A DNA stretch of 64,000 nt from Deinococcus radiopugnans ATCC 19172 (GCF_006335125.1 NZ_VDMO01000001.1:1-64000); one strand, 5' to 3'; shown: positions 9,008 through 19,377, counted from the first letter of the stretch. Translations and numbers: made by a program. The notes: generated by a model from the sequence alone, not told the origin.

Positions 9008-9780
9008 ACGATCATGGCCCCACCGTCCACGGCGATGTTCTGGCCGGTCATGAAGGCGCTGGCGTCGCTGGCCAGCAGCAGGGCCAAGCCCTTGAGATCC
9101 TCCGCGCCGCCCAGCCGGTGCATCGGCGTGGATTCCAGAATGGCCTGCTCGCCGTAGGCCAGCGTGCCTTTGGTCATCTTGGTGGGAAAGTAGCCGGGGC
9201 AGATGCTGTTGACGGTGATGCCCTTGTCGGCCATCTCGGCGGCCAGCGCGCGGGTGAAATTCACCAGCCCGCCCTTGGAGGTGTTGTAGGCCAGCGTGGC
9301 GGCCATGTGCGGATCGTTGCCCTGCAGGCCCGCGACGCTGGCGACATTCACGATGCGCCCGCTGCCCGCCGGCAACATGCAGCGGTTCAAGACACTCTGA
9401 GTAATCAGAAAGGTGCCGTTGAGGTTGACGTTCATCACCTTCAGCCACGCGTCCAGCGGGTGCTCGGCGGTGGGCGCCCCCCAGGTGGCCCCGGCGTTGT
9501 TCACCAGGATGTCGATGCGGCCCACCTCGGCCACGATCTTCTCGACGGTGGGATCGATGCTGGCGAAATCGCCCAGATCGCTGGCGTAGACGTGCGCGGT
9601 GACACCCAGCCCCTCCAGATGGGTTTTCGCTTCGTCCAGCTCGTTCTGCTTGCGGGCGGTCAGGACCACGGTGGCCCCGTACTCGCCCAGTGCCTCGGCG
9701 ATTTGCAGGCCCAGGCCGCGCGAGCCTCCAGTAATCAGGGCAGTCTTGCCACTCAGGTTGAACAGGTCTTTCAGGGCCAC
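9004..9780 (-). CDS. FabG-like short-chain dehydrogenase/reductase
   Basis: 258 aa from a GTG at 9780, with GGAGG six nt upstream. Complete SDR features: TGGSRGLG (G18, G22, G24) for the dinucleotide, NNAG, S148, Y165 and K169 of the active site, and a PGYFPT segment. Closest in style to 3-oxoacyl reductases and gluconate 5-dehydrogenase-like SDRs. First gene of the minus-strand lipid operon, about 50 nt below a good promoter. With MaoC next, a 3-hydroxyacyl-CoA or 3-oxoacyl step is likely; direction and cofactor are not shown. Confidence 0.87.
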   Translation of the reverse strand: MALKDLFNLSGKTALITGGSRGLGLQIAEALGEYGATVVLTARKQNELDEAKTHLEGLGVTAHVYASDLGDFASIDPTVEKIVAEVGRIDILVNNAGATWGAPTAEHPLDAWLKVMNVNLNGTFLITQSVLNRCMLPAGSGRIVNVASVAGLQGNDPHMAATLAYNTSKGGLVNFTRALAAEMADKGITVNSICPGYFPTKMTKGTLAYGEQAILESTPMHRLGGAEDLKGLALLLASDASAFMTGQNIAVDGGAMIV

Positions 9781-9837
9781 TTTGAACCTCCAGACGGAAG
9801 ATGGAAACGCGTGGGATCGAATGTGCGGACGGCACCC

Positions 9838-9867
9838 AGCATAGGCCAGAATTTACGTGCGCGTCAA
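9838..9867 (-). promoter_or_regulatory. Sigma-70-type promoter of the lipid operon
   Basis: On the minus strand, -35 TTGACG (9867-9862), 18-bp spacer, -10 TATGCT (9843-9838). The transcript would begin near 9831 and give a leader of about 50 nt before the GTG at 9780. It is the best promoter seen for the run of overlapping genes from here down to 3391. Confidence 0.65.
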
Positions 9868-10177
9868 TTATGAACGTCAAGGGAGATTTGCCGGCGATGC
9901 GGGCGTCGCGCCTGCATAACCGGGACACGGACGTGAATATCGGCCGCAAATGCCTCTTTAATGTGAGGTAATTCATGTCGTTGGCGGCGGCACTCCCCAA
10001 CTCATCTGGCTGTAAGAATTCTGTGTCGCGGGGCTGCATATCGTTGCCGGCAATGGGCAAAACGTGCAGCAGGACCCTCAACGGCTCAGTCCGCCCTCTC
10101 CATTTGCCCTTCACAAAACCCCTCTGGGGGACGCCCGCGCAGCCCGCGCCTATTCGCATCCACAGGAAGGTAAGCAC
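9868..10177. other. Intergenic region between divergent operons, otherwise unassigned
   Basis: No gene is supported here. A short palindrome TTGCCGGCAA occurs near 10043-10052. No convincing -35/-10 pair was found for the plus-strand chemosensory operon. The leader ends in AGGAAGG just before the ATG at 10178. Confidence 0.4.
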
Positions 10178-10537
10178 ATGGCAAAAATTCTGATCGTCGA
10201 CGACTCTCCCTCCGATATCCGCTTCATGACCGACGCGCTGAAGGGCACCAAGCACGACTGCGTGACCCTGACCGAGTCCAGGGACGTGGAGGCCACGGTG
10301 GAGGCCGAGCGGCCACAACTCGCGCTGCTGGACGTGGTGATGCCCGATCGTAACGGCTACGAAACCCTGCGCGCCCTGAAACGGCTGCCCGCTGCCGAGG
10401 GCATGAAGGTGGTGTTCGTGAGCAGCAAGGGCGCGGAAACCGACGTGAAGTGGGGCATGCGCCAGGGTGCGGTCGACTACCTGATCAAGCCGTATACCCC
10501 CGAACAGCTCCTGAGCCTGATCGCCCGGCACGTCTGA
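10178..10537 (+). CDS. Single-domain response regulator, PilG/CheY-like
   Basis: 119 aa, one receiver domain. Acidic pocket D8 and D9, phospho-acceptor D52 in LLDVVMPD, the Ser switch in VSSKGA and K104 in LIKPY are all present. The ATG at 10178 is chosen because AGGAAGG lies seven nt upstream and the protein then begins MAKILIVDDS. First gene of the chemosensory operon, in the position of PilG in Pil-Chp systems. There a phospho-regulator controls pilus extension; Deinococcus has no flagella, so a twitching or surface-response role is more likely than swimming. Confidence 0.88.
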   Translation: MAKILIVDDSPSDIRFMTDALKGTKHDCVTLTESRDVEATVEAERPQLALLDVVMPDRNGYETLRALKRLPAAEGMKVVFVSSKGAETDVKWGMRQGAVDYLIKPYTPEQLLSLIARHV

Positions 10538-10542
10538 ACGCC

Positions 10543-10971
10543 ATGTCGCAGTCCCTGACCTCTCAGACGTTCCTGCTGTTCCGCAGCGGCGCGCGGCTGC
10601 TGGCGCTGCCCACCCGCGTGGTGCGGCAGGTGGTGCCCGTCGGCGCCCTGTCGCCGCTGCCTGCCACGGGCGGCAGTCTGCTGGGCCTGGCCCCCGCCCA
10701 GGGCCGCGCCGTGCCGGTGGTCAACCTGGCCGCGCTGCTGGGGGTGAGCCGCCCCGCGCCGCAGGCCGACGGCAGCCAGCTGGGCCTGCTGTGCGAGTCC
10801 GCCGGTGAGCCGCTGCTGCTGCCTATCGACGACGTGATCGGCAACGTGAACGCGGAGGTCCAGGAGGGCCAGGCGCTGCTGCAAGACGCCCAGTTCGGAG
10901 AACACCCGGCGTCGCTGCTGAGCCTGACGGCCCTGAGCGTGGCCGTCGGCGGACGCCTGCAGTCGGTCTGA
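10543..10971 (+). CDS. CheW-like coupling protein (PilI-like)
   Basis: 142 aa from the ATG at 10543, five nt after the previous stop. Single CheW beta-barrel domain with the pattern FLLFRSGARLLALPTRVVRQVV and RAVPVVNLAALLG. CheW links receptors to the CheA kinase. No strong ribosome site is seen, so translation is probably coupled to the regulator gene. The receptor gene starts 86 nt later. Confidence 0.85.
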   Translation: MSQSLTSQTFLLFRSGARLLALPTRVVRQVVPVGALSPLPATGGSLLGLAPAQGRAVPVVNLAALLGVSRPAPQADGSQLGLLCESAGEPLLLPIDDVIGNVNAEVQEGQALLQDAQFGEHPASLLSLTALSVAVGGRLQSV

Positions 10972-11057
10972 CCCCCAGGTCCGTTCCGCGTCCGGCCTGC
11001 GGTTGGCCCACGCCGCACTGCCATCTCAACCTCCACCCTGTTCAAGGAGTTTCCCCC

Positions 11058-13313
11058 ATGTCGCAAAATGCCCGCCTCGACCCCAGCCTGATCACCGAGG
11101 GCCTCCGCAGTCCCCCCAAACCGCAACGTGCGCCCAGAGTCAGCAGCGGCGCGCTGCTGGGCCGCATCGGGGTGGGGCAGAAACTGGCCCTTACGGCGGG
11201 GCTGTTCGCGCTGCCGATCACCGTGTTGCTGTACCTGACCGCCAGCGGTCGGCAGCAGGACATCAATTTCGTGCAGCGTGAGCTGAGCGGCGCGCAGCAG
11301 ATCGAGGCCTACGGACAGCTGCAGACCTCCGTGACCGATTTTATCGGGGCCAAGCTCGGCGGCGATCAGGCCAAGATGGCGTCGGCAGGCACCGCGGCCG
11401 ACCAGGCGCTGGCCACGTTGCAAAGCGACATGGCCGCGCGGGGCCTGGCCCTCAGCTCGGCCACCTTCGAGGACGTGACCCAGAAGTGGAAGCTGCTGGA
11501 GGAGGCCGGTGCCGGACCGCAGGGGACCTTCGCCGTTTCGATGTTCAACACGTTCACCAGCGATGCCATGTTGCCCGGTCTGGAAACGCTGCTCACGGAG
11601 TCGAACCTGCTGCTCGACTCCACGCCCTCGTCGTATTTTGCGGTTCAGGGCGCGCTGGTGCATCTGCCGGAAGTGCAGGCGCGGCTGTCCACCCTGGCGC
11701 TGCTGGCCCAGTCCATCAACCAGATCCAGAACATGCCCGCGCTGTCCAACCTGCTGCTGCCGCAGTACCGCGACGAGGCCATCCGCGCCGGCGTGGCGCT
11801 GGACGCGGCCTTCAGCGCGGTGGCCCGCGCCGAGGCCCAGGATCCCAGCCTGAAGGCCACCCTGGGCAAGGCGATGGCCGGGCTCGACGAGGTGCGCCAG
11901 ACCCTGAGCAACGGGGCCGGGGACAACATCAGCGTCGCCAGTGAACGGCTGGACCCCACCACCCTCCAGAAGGCGGCCCTCAAAATCTCGGCGGCCGTCG
12001 GCGTGGGCAACACCGAGGTCAAGCGGCTGCTGGGCGCGCGCGTCGGTGCCGAGCGCCGCGGCATGGCCCTGGAACTGCTGTCCGTGGCGCTGCTCACGGT
12101 GCTGGCCGGCCTGCTGCTGCTGGCGGTGGCCCGCGCCATCACCCGCCCGCTGACCCGCCTGGCGCAGTCGGCGCGCGCGCTGGAGCAGGGAGACCTGAGC
12201 GTGTCGGTGCCGGTCACCACCCGCGACGAGCTGGGCGTGGTGGGCCTGGCCTTCAACGCGGCCACGGCCAAACTGCGCGTCAACCAGGAGCAGACCGAGG
12301 CCGAGCGTCAGGCCGCCCAGCGCCTGCAGGCCAACGTCGGCGAGTTCCTGGACGTGACCATGCAGATTGCCGACGGCGACCTGACGGCGCGCGGACGGGT
12401 CAGCGAGGACGTGCTGGGCAACGTGGTGGACTCGATCAACCTGATGACCGAAGAGCTGGCCGCCGTGCTCAGCGACGTGCAGCGCGCGTCCACGTCGGTG
12501 ACGGGCGGTTCACAGTCCATGCTGGAGTCCACCGAGCAGATCCGGCAGGGCACGCTGGTGACCACGCTGGAAACCGGCCGCGTGACCCGGCAGGCCCAGG
12601 AGATGACGGCGGCCATCCGGCAGATGTCGGCCATCGCGCAGGCCTCGGCCGACTCGGCGCAGCGCGCCCTGGTGGCCTCCGAGACCGGACAGCAGGCCGT
12701 GAGCAGCACCCTGAAGGGCATGGAGGCCATCCGCCAGTCCTCGCAGGGCGTCGCCGTGCGCGTGCGGTCGCTGACCCAGCGCTCGGAACAGATCGAGGAA
12801 ATCGTGGACTCGATCAGCCACATCGCCTCACAGGTCAACCTGCTGTCTCTGCACGCCAGCATCGAGGCGGCCGGCGCCGGGGAAGCGGGCAAACGGTTCG
12901 CCGTGGTGGCCGAGGAAATCCGCGAACTAGCGGACCTGTCCACCGACGCCACCGCGCGCATTGCCGAGCTGATCGCCAAGGTCCAGGGCGACGTGCAGGG
13001 CGTGGCGCAGGACATGCAGGTCAACAGCGCGCAGGTCGAGCAGGGCTACGTGGTGGCCGGACAGGCCGGTGAGGCCCTGCGTGAGATTGCCGAACTGGCC
13101 GGGGTCACCGCGCACTTCGCCAGCAACATCTCGGACGCCGCGCGCGAGCAGATGCAGGAAGTGCAGGGCATGAGCGGCGCGGTGACCCAGATCGCCGACG
13201 TGGCCCGCGAGTCGCAGCGCTCCGCCGAAACAGGCCGCGAGGTGGCCGAACAGCTGCAGCAGCTCGCCCAGCGCCTCAGCGGCAGCCTGGCCCGCTTCCG
13301 TCTGCCCGGCTGA
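11058..13313 (+). CDS. Methyl-accepting receptor, PilJ-like, copy 1
   Basis: 751 aa with AAGGAG eight nt before the ATG. Cytoplasmic N-terminus, TM1 at about 42-62, a periplasmic part to about 335, TM2 at about 337-358, HAMP at about 359-412, a second HAMP-like unit at about 425-470 and the signalling coiled coil to the end. The hairpin tip is near 582-608. It reads [18 protein letters not shown], departing from the usual QTNLLALNA, while AGAGE in place of AARAGE recalls PilJ. Very like the next gene, which points to tandem duplication. No methylating or demethylating enzyme is encoded nearby. Confidence 0.88.
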   Translation: MSQNARLDPSLITEGLRSPPKPQRAPRVSSGALLGRIGVGQKLALTAGLFALPITVLLYLTASGRQQDINFVQRELSGAQQIEAYGQLQTSVTDFIGAKLGGDQAKMASAGTAADQALATLQSDMAARGLALSSATFEDVTQKWKLLEEAGAGPQGTFAVSMFNTFTSDAMLPGLETLLTESNLLLDSTPSSYFAVQGALVHLPEVQARLSTLALLAQSINQIQNMPALSNLLLPQYRDEAIRAGVALDAAFSAVARAEAQDPSLKATLGKAMAGLDEVRQTLSNGAGDNISVASERLDPTTLQKAALKISAAVGVGNTEVKRLLGARVGAERRGMALELLSVALLTVLAGLLLLAVARAITRPLTRLAQSARALEQGDLSVSVPVTTRDELGVVGLAFNAATAKLRVNQEQTEAERQAAQRLQANVGEFLDVTMQIADGDLTARGRVSEDVLGNVVDSINLMTEELAAVLSDVQRASTSVTGGSQSMLESTEQIRQGTLVTTLETGRVTRQAQEMTAAIRQMSAIAQASADSAQRALVASETGQQAVSSTLKGMEAIRQSSQGVAVRVRSLTQRSEQIEEIVDSISHIASQVNLLSLHASIEAAGAGEAGKRFAVVAEEIRELADLSTDATARIAELIAKVQGDVQGVAQDMQVNSAQVEQGYVVAGQAGEALREIAELAGVTAHFASNISDAAREQMQEVQGMSGAVTQIADVARESQRSAETGREVAEQLQQLAQRLSGSLARFRLPG

Positions 13314-13391
13314 GCCCCTGCCCGTCCCCGAGTCGTCCCAGCCCCCGCAGCGATCCGTCAGCTTCACCCGTCCCGGCAAAGGAGCCACCCC

Positions 13392-15656
13392 ATGTCCCAG
13401 AACGCCCGTCTCGATCCCTTCCTGAACACCGCCCAGCCCCAGCCTGCGCGCCGCAAAGCGGCCGCCGCCGCCCCCCGCCAGAACCGCAGCAGCCTGCTGG
13501 GCCGCATCGGCGTGGGCCAGAAGCTGGCCCTCACGGCCGGCATCTTCGCGCTGCCCATCACGGCGCTGCTGTTTCTGGCCGTCAGCGGCCGGGAGCAGGA
13601 CATCAACTTCATCCAGCGGGAACAGGCGGGCGTGAGCCAGATTGCCGACTACCAGCGCTTCCAGACCGAACTGGCCAGCCTGGTGGACGCCCGGATTCAG
13701 GGGGACGCGGCCGCCGCGACCCAGGCGCAGGAGGCCGCCACGCAGGCGCTGACGGCCCTGGAACAGAGCACCGGCGCGGCGCGGCTGGACACCACCCAGG
13801 CCAGCGTGGCCGAGATGACCGAGCAGTGGACGCAGCTGCAGGCCAGTGACCTCGGCCCCGCCGGACTGCTGCTGGCCTCGAACTACAAGCAGTTCTACGA
13901 GGATCAGGTGCTGCCCAGCCTGAACGTTTTGCTGCAGGAATCCAACCTGCGGCTGGACTCCACGGCCACCTCATCGTTCGCCATCCAGGCGGCCCTGATC
14001 CGGCTGCCCGAGGTGCGCGCCCGGCTGGCCGCCCTGACCGCGCTGGCCACCTCGCTCGAAGAGGTCAAGGGCCAGCGCGACCTGGTGGACATCATCGCGC
14101 CGCAGTACCGGGACCTGGCGGTTCGCGCGGGTGTGGCCCTCGACGACGCGTTCAGCTCGATCAAGAACGCCGAGGCCCAGGACGAGAGCCTGACCCCCAC
14201 CCTGGGCGCGGCCATCCGCAACCTGGAGCCGGTGCGCCAGGCCATCGCCACCGCCGCCAACGCGGACCTGCTGCGCAGTGTCGATCAGCGTGCCAGCCTG
14301 GGGAGCCTGCGCAGCGCCGCCGAGCAGACCGCCGCCGCCGTGACCCTGGGCAGCGAGGAAGTCAACCGGCTGCTGGCCGACCGCCTCGCGGCCCAGCGCA
14401 GCGCCCAGCTGCTGGAGCTGCTGGGCGTGGCGCTGCTGACCGTGCTGGCCGCCCTGCTGCTGGTGGCGGTGAGCCGCGCCATCATCAACCCACTCTCGCA
14501 GCTGGCCCGCTCGGCGCGGTCGCTGGCGCAGGGGGATTTCGGCCAGACGGTGCAGGTCAACTCCCAAGACGAGCTGGGGCTGGTGGCCGTGGCCTTTAAC
14601 GAGGCGTCGGCGCAGCTGCAGAGCAACCAGGAAAAGAACGAGCTCGAACGCCTGGAGGCCACGCGCCTGCAGAGCAACATCTCCGAGTTCCTGGACGTCA
14701 CCATGGACATCGCCGAAGGGGACCTGACCCGGCGCGGCCAGGTGACCGAGGACGTGCTGGGCAACGTGGTGGACTCGATCAACCTGATGACCGCCGAGCT
14801 GGCCGACGTGCTGGGCGACGTGCAGCGGGCGTCCACCTCGGTGACGGGCGGCTCGCAGGCCCTGCTGGCGACCACCGAGCAGATCGGCCTGGGCACGCAG
14901 CTCACCGCCGCCGAGGCCGCCCGCGTGGCGGCCCAGGTGCAGAGCGTCACCGCCGCCATCCGCGAGGTGGCGCTGCAGGCCCAGAACTCCGCCGAGACCG
15001 CGCGCGCCGCCTTGAAGGCCTCGCAGCAGGGCCAGGAGGCCGTGACCGGCACGCTGGACGGCATGCAGAACATCCGCCGCGAGGTGCAGGGCGTCGCCAA
15101 GCGCATCAAGGGTCTGGGGGACCGCTCGCTCGAAATTCAAGAAATCGTCGACACCATCTCGCAGATCGCCCGGCAGACCAACCTGCTGGCCCTGAACGCC
15201 AGCATCGAGGCGGCCGGGGCCGGGGAAGCGGGCGGACGCTTCAGCATCGTGGCCGACGAGGTGCGCAAGCTGGCCGACACCTCCGGCCAGGCCACGGCGC
15301 GCATCGCCACGCTGATCAAGAACGTGCAGGCCGAGATTCAGGACGTGATCGTGAGCGTGGAAGACGGCACCCGCGAGGTGGAGCAGGGCTACCGCGTCGC
15401 CGGAACCGCCGGGGAGCGGCTGCGCGAGATCGGCGCGCTGACGCAGCAGTCCGCGCAGCTGGCCGAGACCATCGCCACGTCGCAGCAGGCGCAGGTGCAG
15501 GGCATCGAGGACATGGGCAGCGCGGTGGAGCAGATCGCCGCCGTCGCCCGCGACTCGCAGGATTCGGTGACCCAGGGCCGCGCCGCCGCCGAGCAGCTGC
15601 AGACGCTGGCCCAGAACCTCAACGCCAGCCTGACCCGCTTCCGGTTGCCGTCCTAG
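13392..15656 (+). CDS. Methyl-accepting receptor, PilJ-like, copy 2
   Basis: 754 aa, AAAGGAG before the ATG. Same plan as its neighbour: TM1 at about 45-65, periplasmic region, TM2 at about 340-360, HAMP, second HAMP-like unit and signalling domain. The segment [16 protein letters not shown] before and in TM1 is shared almost exactly with copy 1. The periplasmic part is more divergent, so the two may sense different inputs. Its tip ([18 protein letters not shown], about 590-607) is closer to consensus than copy 1. Likely feeds the ChpA-like kinase encoded 32 nt downstream. Confidence 0.88.
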   Translation: MSQNARLDPFLNTAQPQPARRKAAAAAPRQNRSSLLGRIGVGQKLALTAGIFALPITALLFLAVSGREQDINFIQREQAGVSQIADYQRFQTELASLVDARIQGDAAAATQAQEAATQALTALEQSTGAARLDTTQASVAEMTEQWTQLQASDLGPAGLLLASNYKQFYEDQVLPSLNVLLQESNLRLDSTATSSFAIQAALIRLPEVRARLAALTALATSLEEVKGQRDLVDIIAPQYRDLAVRAGVALDDAFSSIKNAEAQDESLTPTLGAAIRNLEPVRQAIATAANADLLRSVDQRASLGSLRSAAEQTAAAVTLGSEEVNRLLADRLAAQRSAQLLELLGVALLTVLAALLLVAVSRAIINPLSQLARSARSLAQGDFGQTVQVNSQDELGLVAVAFNEASAQLQSNQEKNELERLEATRLQSNISEFLDVTMDIAEGDLTRRGQVTEDVLGNVVDSINLMTAELADVLGDVQRASTSVTGGSQALLATTEQIGLGTQLTAAEAARVAAQVQSVTAAIREVALQAQNSAETARAALKASQQGQEAVTGTLDGMQNIRREVQGVAKRIKGLGDRSLEIQEIVDTISQIARQTNLLALNASIEAAGAGEAGGRFSIVADEVRKLADTSGQATARIATLIKNVQAEIQDVIVSVEDGTREVEQGYRVAGTAGERLREIGALTQQSAQLAETIATSQQAQVQGIEDMGSAVEQIAAVARDSQDSVTQGRAAAEQLQTLAQNLNASLTRFRLPS

Positions 15657-15688
15657 GGGGTGGGTGAAAGGTGAAGGGGGAGTTGCAA

Positions 15689-18634
15689 ATGCCACAGGAC
15701 ACTGCCGCAGGGCACGCCGCGCCGGGACAGGCACAGGCACACGCACAGGCCACCACGAACGCCGCCCAGCAGCGGGGCGAGAACAGCGATCTCCTGGGCG
15801 GGTTCCTGCAAGAAGCCGGGGAGGTGCTGGGCAGTCTGGACGCCGGACTGGCCGAACTGCACCGGGCCGCGGCGGGACCGACAGACGGCGCGCAGCTGGC
15901 AGGTCTGGGCGTGCTGGCCCACCGGCTGCGCGGCAGCGCGGGCCTGTACGGGTTTCCGCAACTGTCCAAGATGGCGGCCCTGCTGGAGCGGATGCTGGAT
16001 TCCCGCCCGCTGCTGTCCGGCGAGGCGCGCGCGGCGTACCTGGACCTGCTGGGGCACTCGCACGCCACCCTGCGCTCGGGTCTGGAACGCATCCTGCGCG
16101 GCGAGCGCGAGAGTGACCTGGGACTGGCCTTTGCGCGCGGCGGCGGGGCGGCGGAGCTGCAGGCGCTGCTGCGCAGCCACCCCGAAGCCTTCAAGCCCCG
16201 GCCACCCGAGGACCACCGCCGCCTGCCTGCCGAGGATGACCCGGCGCCGGCGGACCGGGACCCGGACCACGCCTCCGCGCTGGAGGCCGAGCTGCGGCAG
16301 TTTCACCGCGAGAACGCCGAGGTCTGGTCCTACTTTGCCCCGGAAGTGCGCGAGCACCTGGGCAGCCTGCGCGAGCAGCTGGGCGGCGCGTCAGCGGACC
16401 AGACTCCAGACCTGGACGTGATGTTCCGCGCCGCCCACACCGTCAAGGGCAGCTCGTACATGGTGGGCCTGCCGGGCCTGGGCGATTTCGCGCACGGCCT
16501 GGAAGACCTGCTGGGCGGCGTGCGCGACGGCGTCCTGCGCCTGGACACCGGCACCCGTGAGGTGCTGGACGCGGCGCTGGCCGGCATGGACCACATTCTG
16601 GACGTGGCCGAGGGGGGCGGCGACGGGGGTGGTCTGGGCCAGCAACTGCAGGTGCTCAGCGCCCGGATGGCGGCGCTGGCCGGGGGGCACGACTTCATCA
16701 GTCCGGTTCGTCCGGCCGCCCCGGCCCCTGCAGCTGTGGACGCGCCCCTGCTCACCCCCACGGCCCCTCAGGAAGCGGCCTCGATCCGCGTTCCGGCGCG
16801 GCAGATCGAACTGCTGCTGGAGCAGATGGGCGAACTGGTGACGGTGCGCTCGCGGCAGGGACAGACGCTGGGGCGGCTCGACGCCCTGCAGAGCGCCATG
16901 CAGGACTCGCAGGCCCGATTCCAGCGCACCGTGCGCGATTTCGAGGAACGGCACCTGAACCCCGACATGGTGCGCGCCGCACCGGACCGCGCCGCGCCCA
17001 CGGGCGAGGACAGCATGGGCGGGGCCAACCTGACCCAGCAGTTCGACGAGCTGGAATTCGACACCTACAACGACCTGAACATCCTGGCCCGCTCGATCAC
17101 CGAGCTGAGCGCCGACTTCGCCGAGGTGCGCCGCCGCCTGTCGGATCACGTGGTGGGGCTGCAGGGCGACAACGAACTGCTGGGCAAGCTGCTGCGCCGG
17201 CTGCGGCTGGACCTGACCCAGACCAGCCGGGTGCCCTTCTCGCAGGCGGCCTTCCGGCTGCGGCGCTGGGCCCGTGACCACTCGGAGCGCTTCGAGTTCA
17301 TCGGCGAGGGCGAGGACGTGCGCGTCGACAGCGCGGTGTTGCAGCGGCTGACCGATCCGCTGATGCACCTGATGACCAATGCCCTGCACCACGGTGTCGG
17401 CGGCGCCGCAGACCGGGTGGCGGCGGGCAAGCCGGCGCGTGGCCGGGTCTGGCTGCGCGCCGCCGAGCGCCAGAACTTTCTGGAAGTCAGCGTGCAGGAC
17501 GACGGGGCCGGGCTGGACCTGGAGGCCATCGGCAACCGCGCGCTGGAAAAGGGCCTGCGCTCGGTGCAGGAACTGGACCGGATGTCGGCCGAGGACCGGG
17601 CGCGGCTGATCCTGCTGCCGGGGCTGTCCACCGCCTCGGCGGTCAGCACGGTGGCCGGACGCGGCGTGGGCATGGACGTGGTGGCCACCGCCGCGCGCCA
17701 GCTGGGCGGGGAACTGCTGATCCAGACCGAGCGCGGCGTCGGCACCACCTTCACGCTGCGCCTGCCGATCACGCGCCGCATCATCGACGTGCTGCCGGTG
17801 CAGGTGGCCGGGCACGAACTGGCCTTCGCGGTGGGCACGGTGCGTGCGCTGCGCGAGGTGCGCGCCGACGAGATCGGGAGCGGCGAGTCCGGCCCAGAGC
17901 TGATTTTCGAGGGCCGTCCGGTGCCGGTGATCGACCTGCGCGAGGTCTGGGGCCAGCCGCAGGAGGGCGCGCACGAGTCGGCCTTCCGGCTGGTGGTGCT
18001 GGCCACACCCACCGGGGAACTGGCCGCGCGCGTCGACGACTTCGGGCAGATCGAGGAAGTCAGCGTGACGCCGCTGGGCGGGCTGCTCAGCGGACTGGAA
18101 TACCTGTCGGGCACGGCGCTGTCGGCCTCGGGCAACGCCTTTCCGCTGCTGGACCCTTCGGGCCTGGGCCGCCTGGCCCGCCGCCCGCAGGACTTCCTCA
18201 AGCCGCTGGACGCGGCCGGCACCTCCGCGCAGCGCACCCGCATCCTGCTGGTGGACGACTCGCTGAGCGTGCGGCGGCTGGTGGGCCGCATGCTGGAAAA
18301 CGGCGGCTACGCGGTGGTCACGGCCAACGACGGCCAGGAGGCGCTGGACCTGCTGCAACTCGACGCCGACTTCGGCGCGGTGGTGAGTGACCTGGAAATG
18401 CCGCGCCTGAACGGCTACGAGCTGCTGTCTGCCGTGCGGGCCCGTCCCGCCACCGCCCACGTGCCGCTGATGATCATGACCACCCGCGCCGGGGAAAAGC
18501 ACCAGCGTCTGGCGCTGCAACTGGGCGCCAGCGACTACTTCACCAAGCCGGTCAACGAGGCGCTGCTGCTGCGCCGGATCGGCAGCGTGCTGGCCCAGGC
18601 CGCGGTGCCGGCGACCTCCGGGGCCGGCGCGTGA
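15689..18634 (+). CDS. ChpA-like hybrid CheA kinase: two HPt, HATPase, CheW, REC
   Basis: 981 aa from the ATG at 15689, which has AAGGGGGAG nine nt upstream. A GTG six codons earlier is less well placed. Domains in order: HPt1 with H78 (HRLRGSAG), HPt2 with H250 (HTVKGSS), a dimerisation segment about 365-395, ATP-binding HATPase with N-box LMTNALHHGV (about 560) and G-boxes DDGAGLDL and GRGVGMDV, CheW domain (about 700-840), and a receiver with D901 (VSDLEMP). Shorter than Pseudomonas ChpA, which has many more Hpt domains, but the same order. It would phosphorylate the regulators of this operon. Confidence 0.9.
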   Translation: MPQDTAAGHAAPGQAQAHAQATTNAAQQRGENSDLLGGFLQEAGEVLGSLDAGLAELHRAAAGPTDGAQLAGLGVLAHRLRGSAGLYGFPQLSKMAALLERMLDSRPLLSGEARAAYLDLLGHSHATLRSGLERILRGERESDLGLAFARGGGAAELQALLRSHPEAFKPRPPEDHRRLPAEDDPAPADRDPDHASALEAELRQFHRENAEVWSYFAPEVREHLGSLREQLGGASADQTPDLDVMFRAAHTVKGSSYMVGLPGLGDFAHGLEDLLGGVRDGVLRLDTGTREVLDAALAGMDHILDVAEGGGDGGGLGQQLQVLSARMAALAGGHDFISPVRPAAPAPAAVDAPLLTPTAPQEAASIRVPARQIELLLEQMGELVTVRSRQGQTLGRLDALQSAMQDSQARFQRTVRDFEERHLNPDMVRAAPDRAAPTGEDSMGGANLTQQFDELEFDTYNDLNILARSITELSADFAEVRRRLSDHVVGLQGDNELLGKLLRRLRLDLTQTSRVPFSQAAFRLRRWARDHSERFEFIGEGEDVRVDSAVLQRLTDPLMHLMTNALHHGVGGAADRVAAGKPARGRVWLRAAERQNFLEVSVQDDGAGLDLEAIGNRALEKGLRSVQELDRMSAEDRARLILLPGLSTASAVSTVAGRGVGMDVVATAARQLGGELLIQTERGVGTTFTLRLPITRRIIDVLPVQVAGHELAFAVGTVRALREVRADEIGSGESGPELIFEGRPVPVIDLREVWGQPQEGAHESAFRLVVLATPTGELAARVDDFGQIEEVSVTPLGGLLSGLEYLSGTALSASGNAFPLLDPSGLGRLARRPQDFLKPLDAAGTSAQRTRILLVDDSLSVRRLVGRMLENGGYAVVTANDGQEALDLLQLDADFGAVVSDLEMPRLNGYELLSAVRARPATAHVPLMIMTTRAGEKHQRLALQLGASDYFTKPVNEALLLRRIGSVLAQAAVPATSGAGA

Positions 18635-19377
18635 CCGCTTTTCAGACGGGGCTCTCGGTCCTGACGGTGCTCAACGACGCCTCGCGCGCCGCGATGTACA
18701 GCCACCTGGCCGAACTGGCCGGGGTGACGGTGATCCAGGCCGACGGCGCGCTGCATGCCCTGACCCAGCTGGAGCGCACCCCGGTGGACGCGATCATCTG
18801 TGACGCGCAGATGACCGACATGAGCGGCGCCGAGTTCCGCAGCATTCTGGAGGATGACGCCCACACCGGGGCGCTCCCGATCTACCTGATCGGCGACGAC
18901 GAGCACGGCGCGCCGGGACGGGCCACCAACTCGGCCGGGCCGCAGGTGCTGGCCGAGGCGCTCGAAGCGCTGGGCGTGGACGACTCGGCCTATCCGTTGC
19001 CGCTGCGCACCACCGCCCGGCCCCAGCTCTCGGGGCAGCTCGAGCCGTTCAGCCTGAGCGAATTCCTGAACTGGGCCGCCGAGCTGTCCTGCAGCGGCCA
19101 CTGGCTGATCACGGTCAGTGCGGCGGGCCAGCTGCCCCGCGGCGGCCACCTGACCATGCACGAGGGGCGGCTGACCTACGCCGAGTTCGCGGGCCGCGCG
19201 GGCCGGGGCGCGGTGCTGGAACTGCTGCGCCGCAGCGAGCAGGGCGGCGGCCAGTTCCGCTTCTACCACTGCCCCAGCCTGCCGCCGGGCCGACAGCCTG
19301 ATCTGGCGGCCCCGACCAACCGGCTGCTGATGGAACTCGCCGTCGACCTCGACGAAACGTCCGCCCACCCGCACTGA
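18631..19377 (+). CDS. Degenerate receiver plus PATAN (DUF4388) domain protein
   Basis: 248 aa from a GTG overlapping the kinase stop (GTGA). The N-terminal 120 residues follow the receiver fold, with D58 in the acceptor position (IICDAQMTD). The paired acids at the first strand are reduced to N15-D16, and no conserved Lys is seen, so phosphorylation is doubtful. From about 131 a PATAN domain starts with LSGQLEPFSLSEFLNWAAE. PATAN proteins recur in gliding and pilus signalling systems such as cyanobacterial and myxobacterial ones. Likely an adaptor of the chemosensory operon. Confidence 0.78.
   Translation: MTAFQTGLSVLTVLNDASRAAMYSHLAELAGVTVIQADGALHALTQLERTPVDAIICDAQMTDMSGAEFRSILEDDAHTGALPIYLIGDDEHGAPGRATNSAGPQVLAEALEALGVDDSAYPLPLRTTARPQLSGQLEPFSLSEFLNWAAELSCSGHWLITVSAAGQLPRGGHLTMHEGRLTYAEFAGRAGRGAVLELLRRSEQGGGQFRFYHCPSLPPGRQPDLAAPTNRLLMELAVDLDETSAHPH

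Noticed and set aside
9975..10193. A 72-codon frame with GAGG before its ATG in the leader of the chemosensory operon
   Set aside because: It runs past the start of the response regulator in another frame and has no recognisable content. A leader peptide is possible but unsupported.
13971..18520. Long open frames on the minus strand opposite the receptor and CheA genes
   Set aside because: They mirror the codons of well-supported plus-strand genes, carry low-complexity His/Gln/Gly-rich text and have no ribosome sites or known domains.
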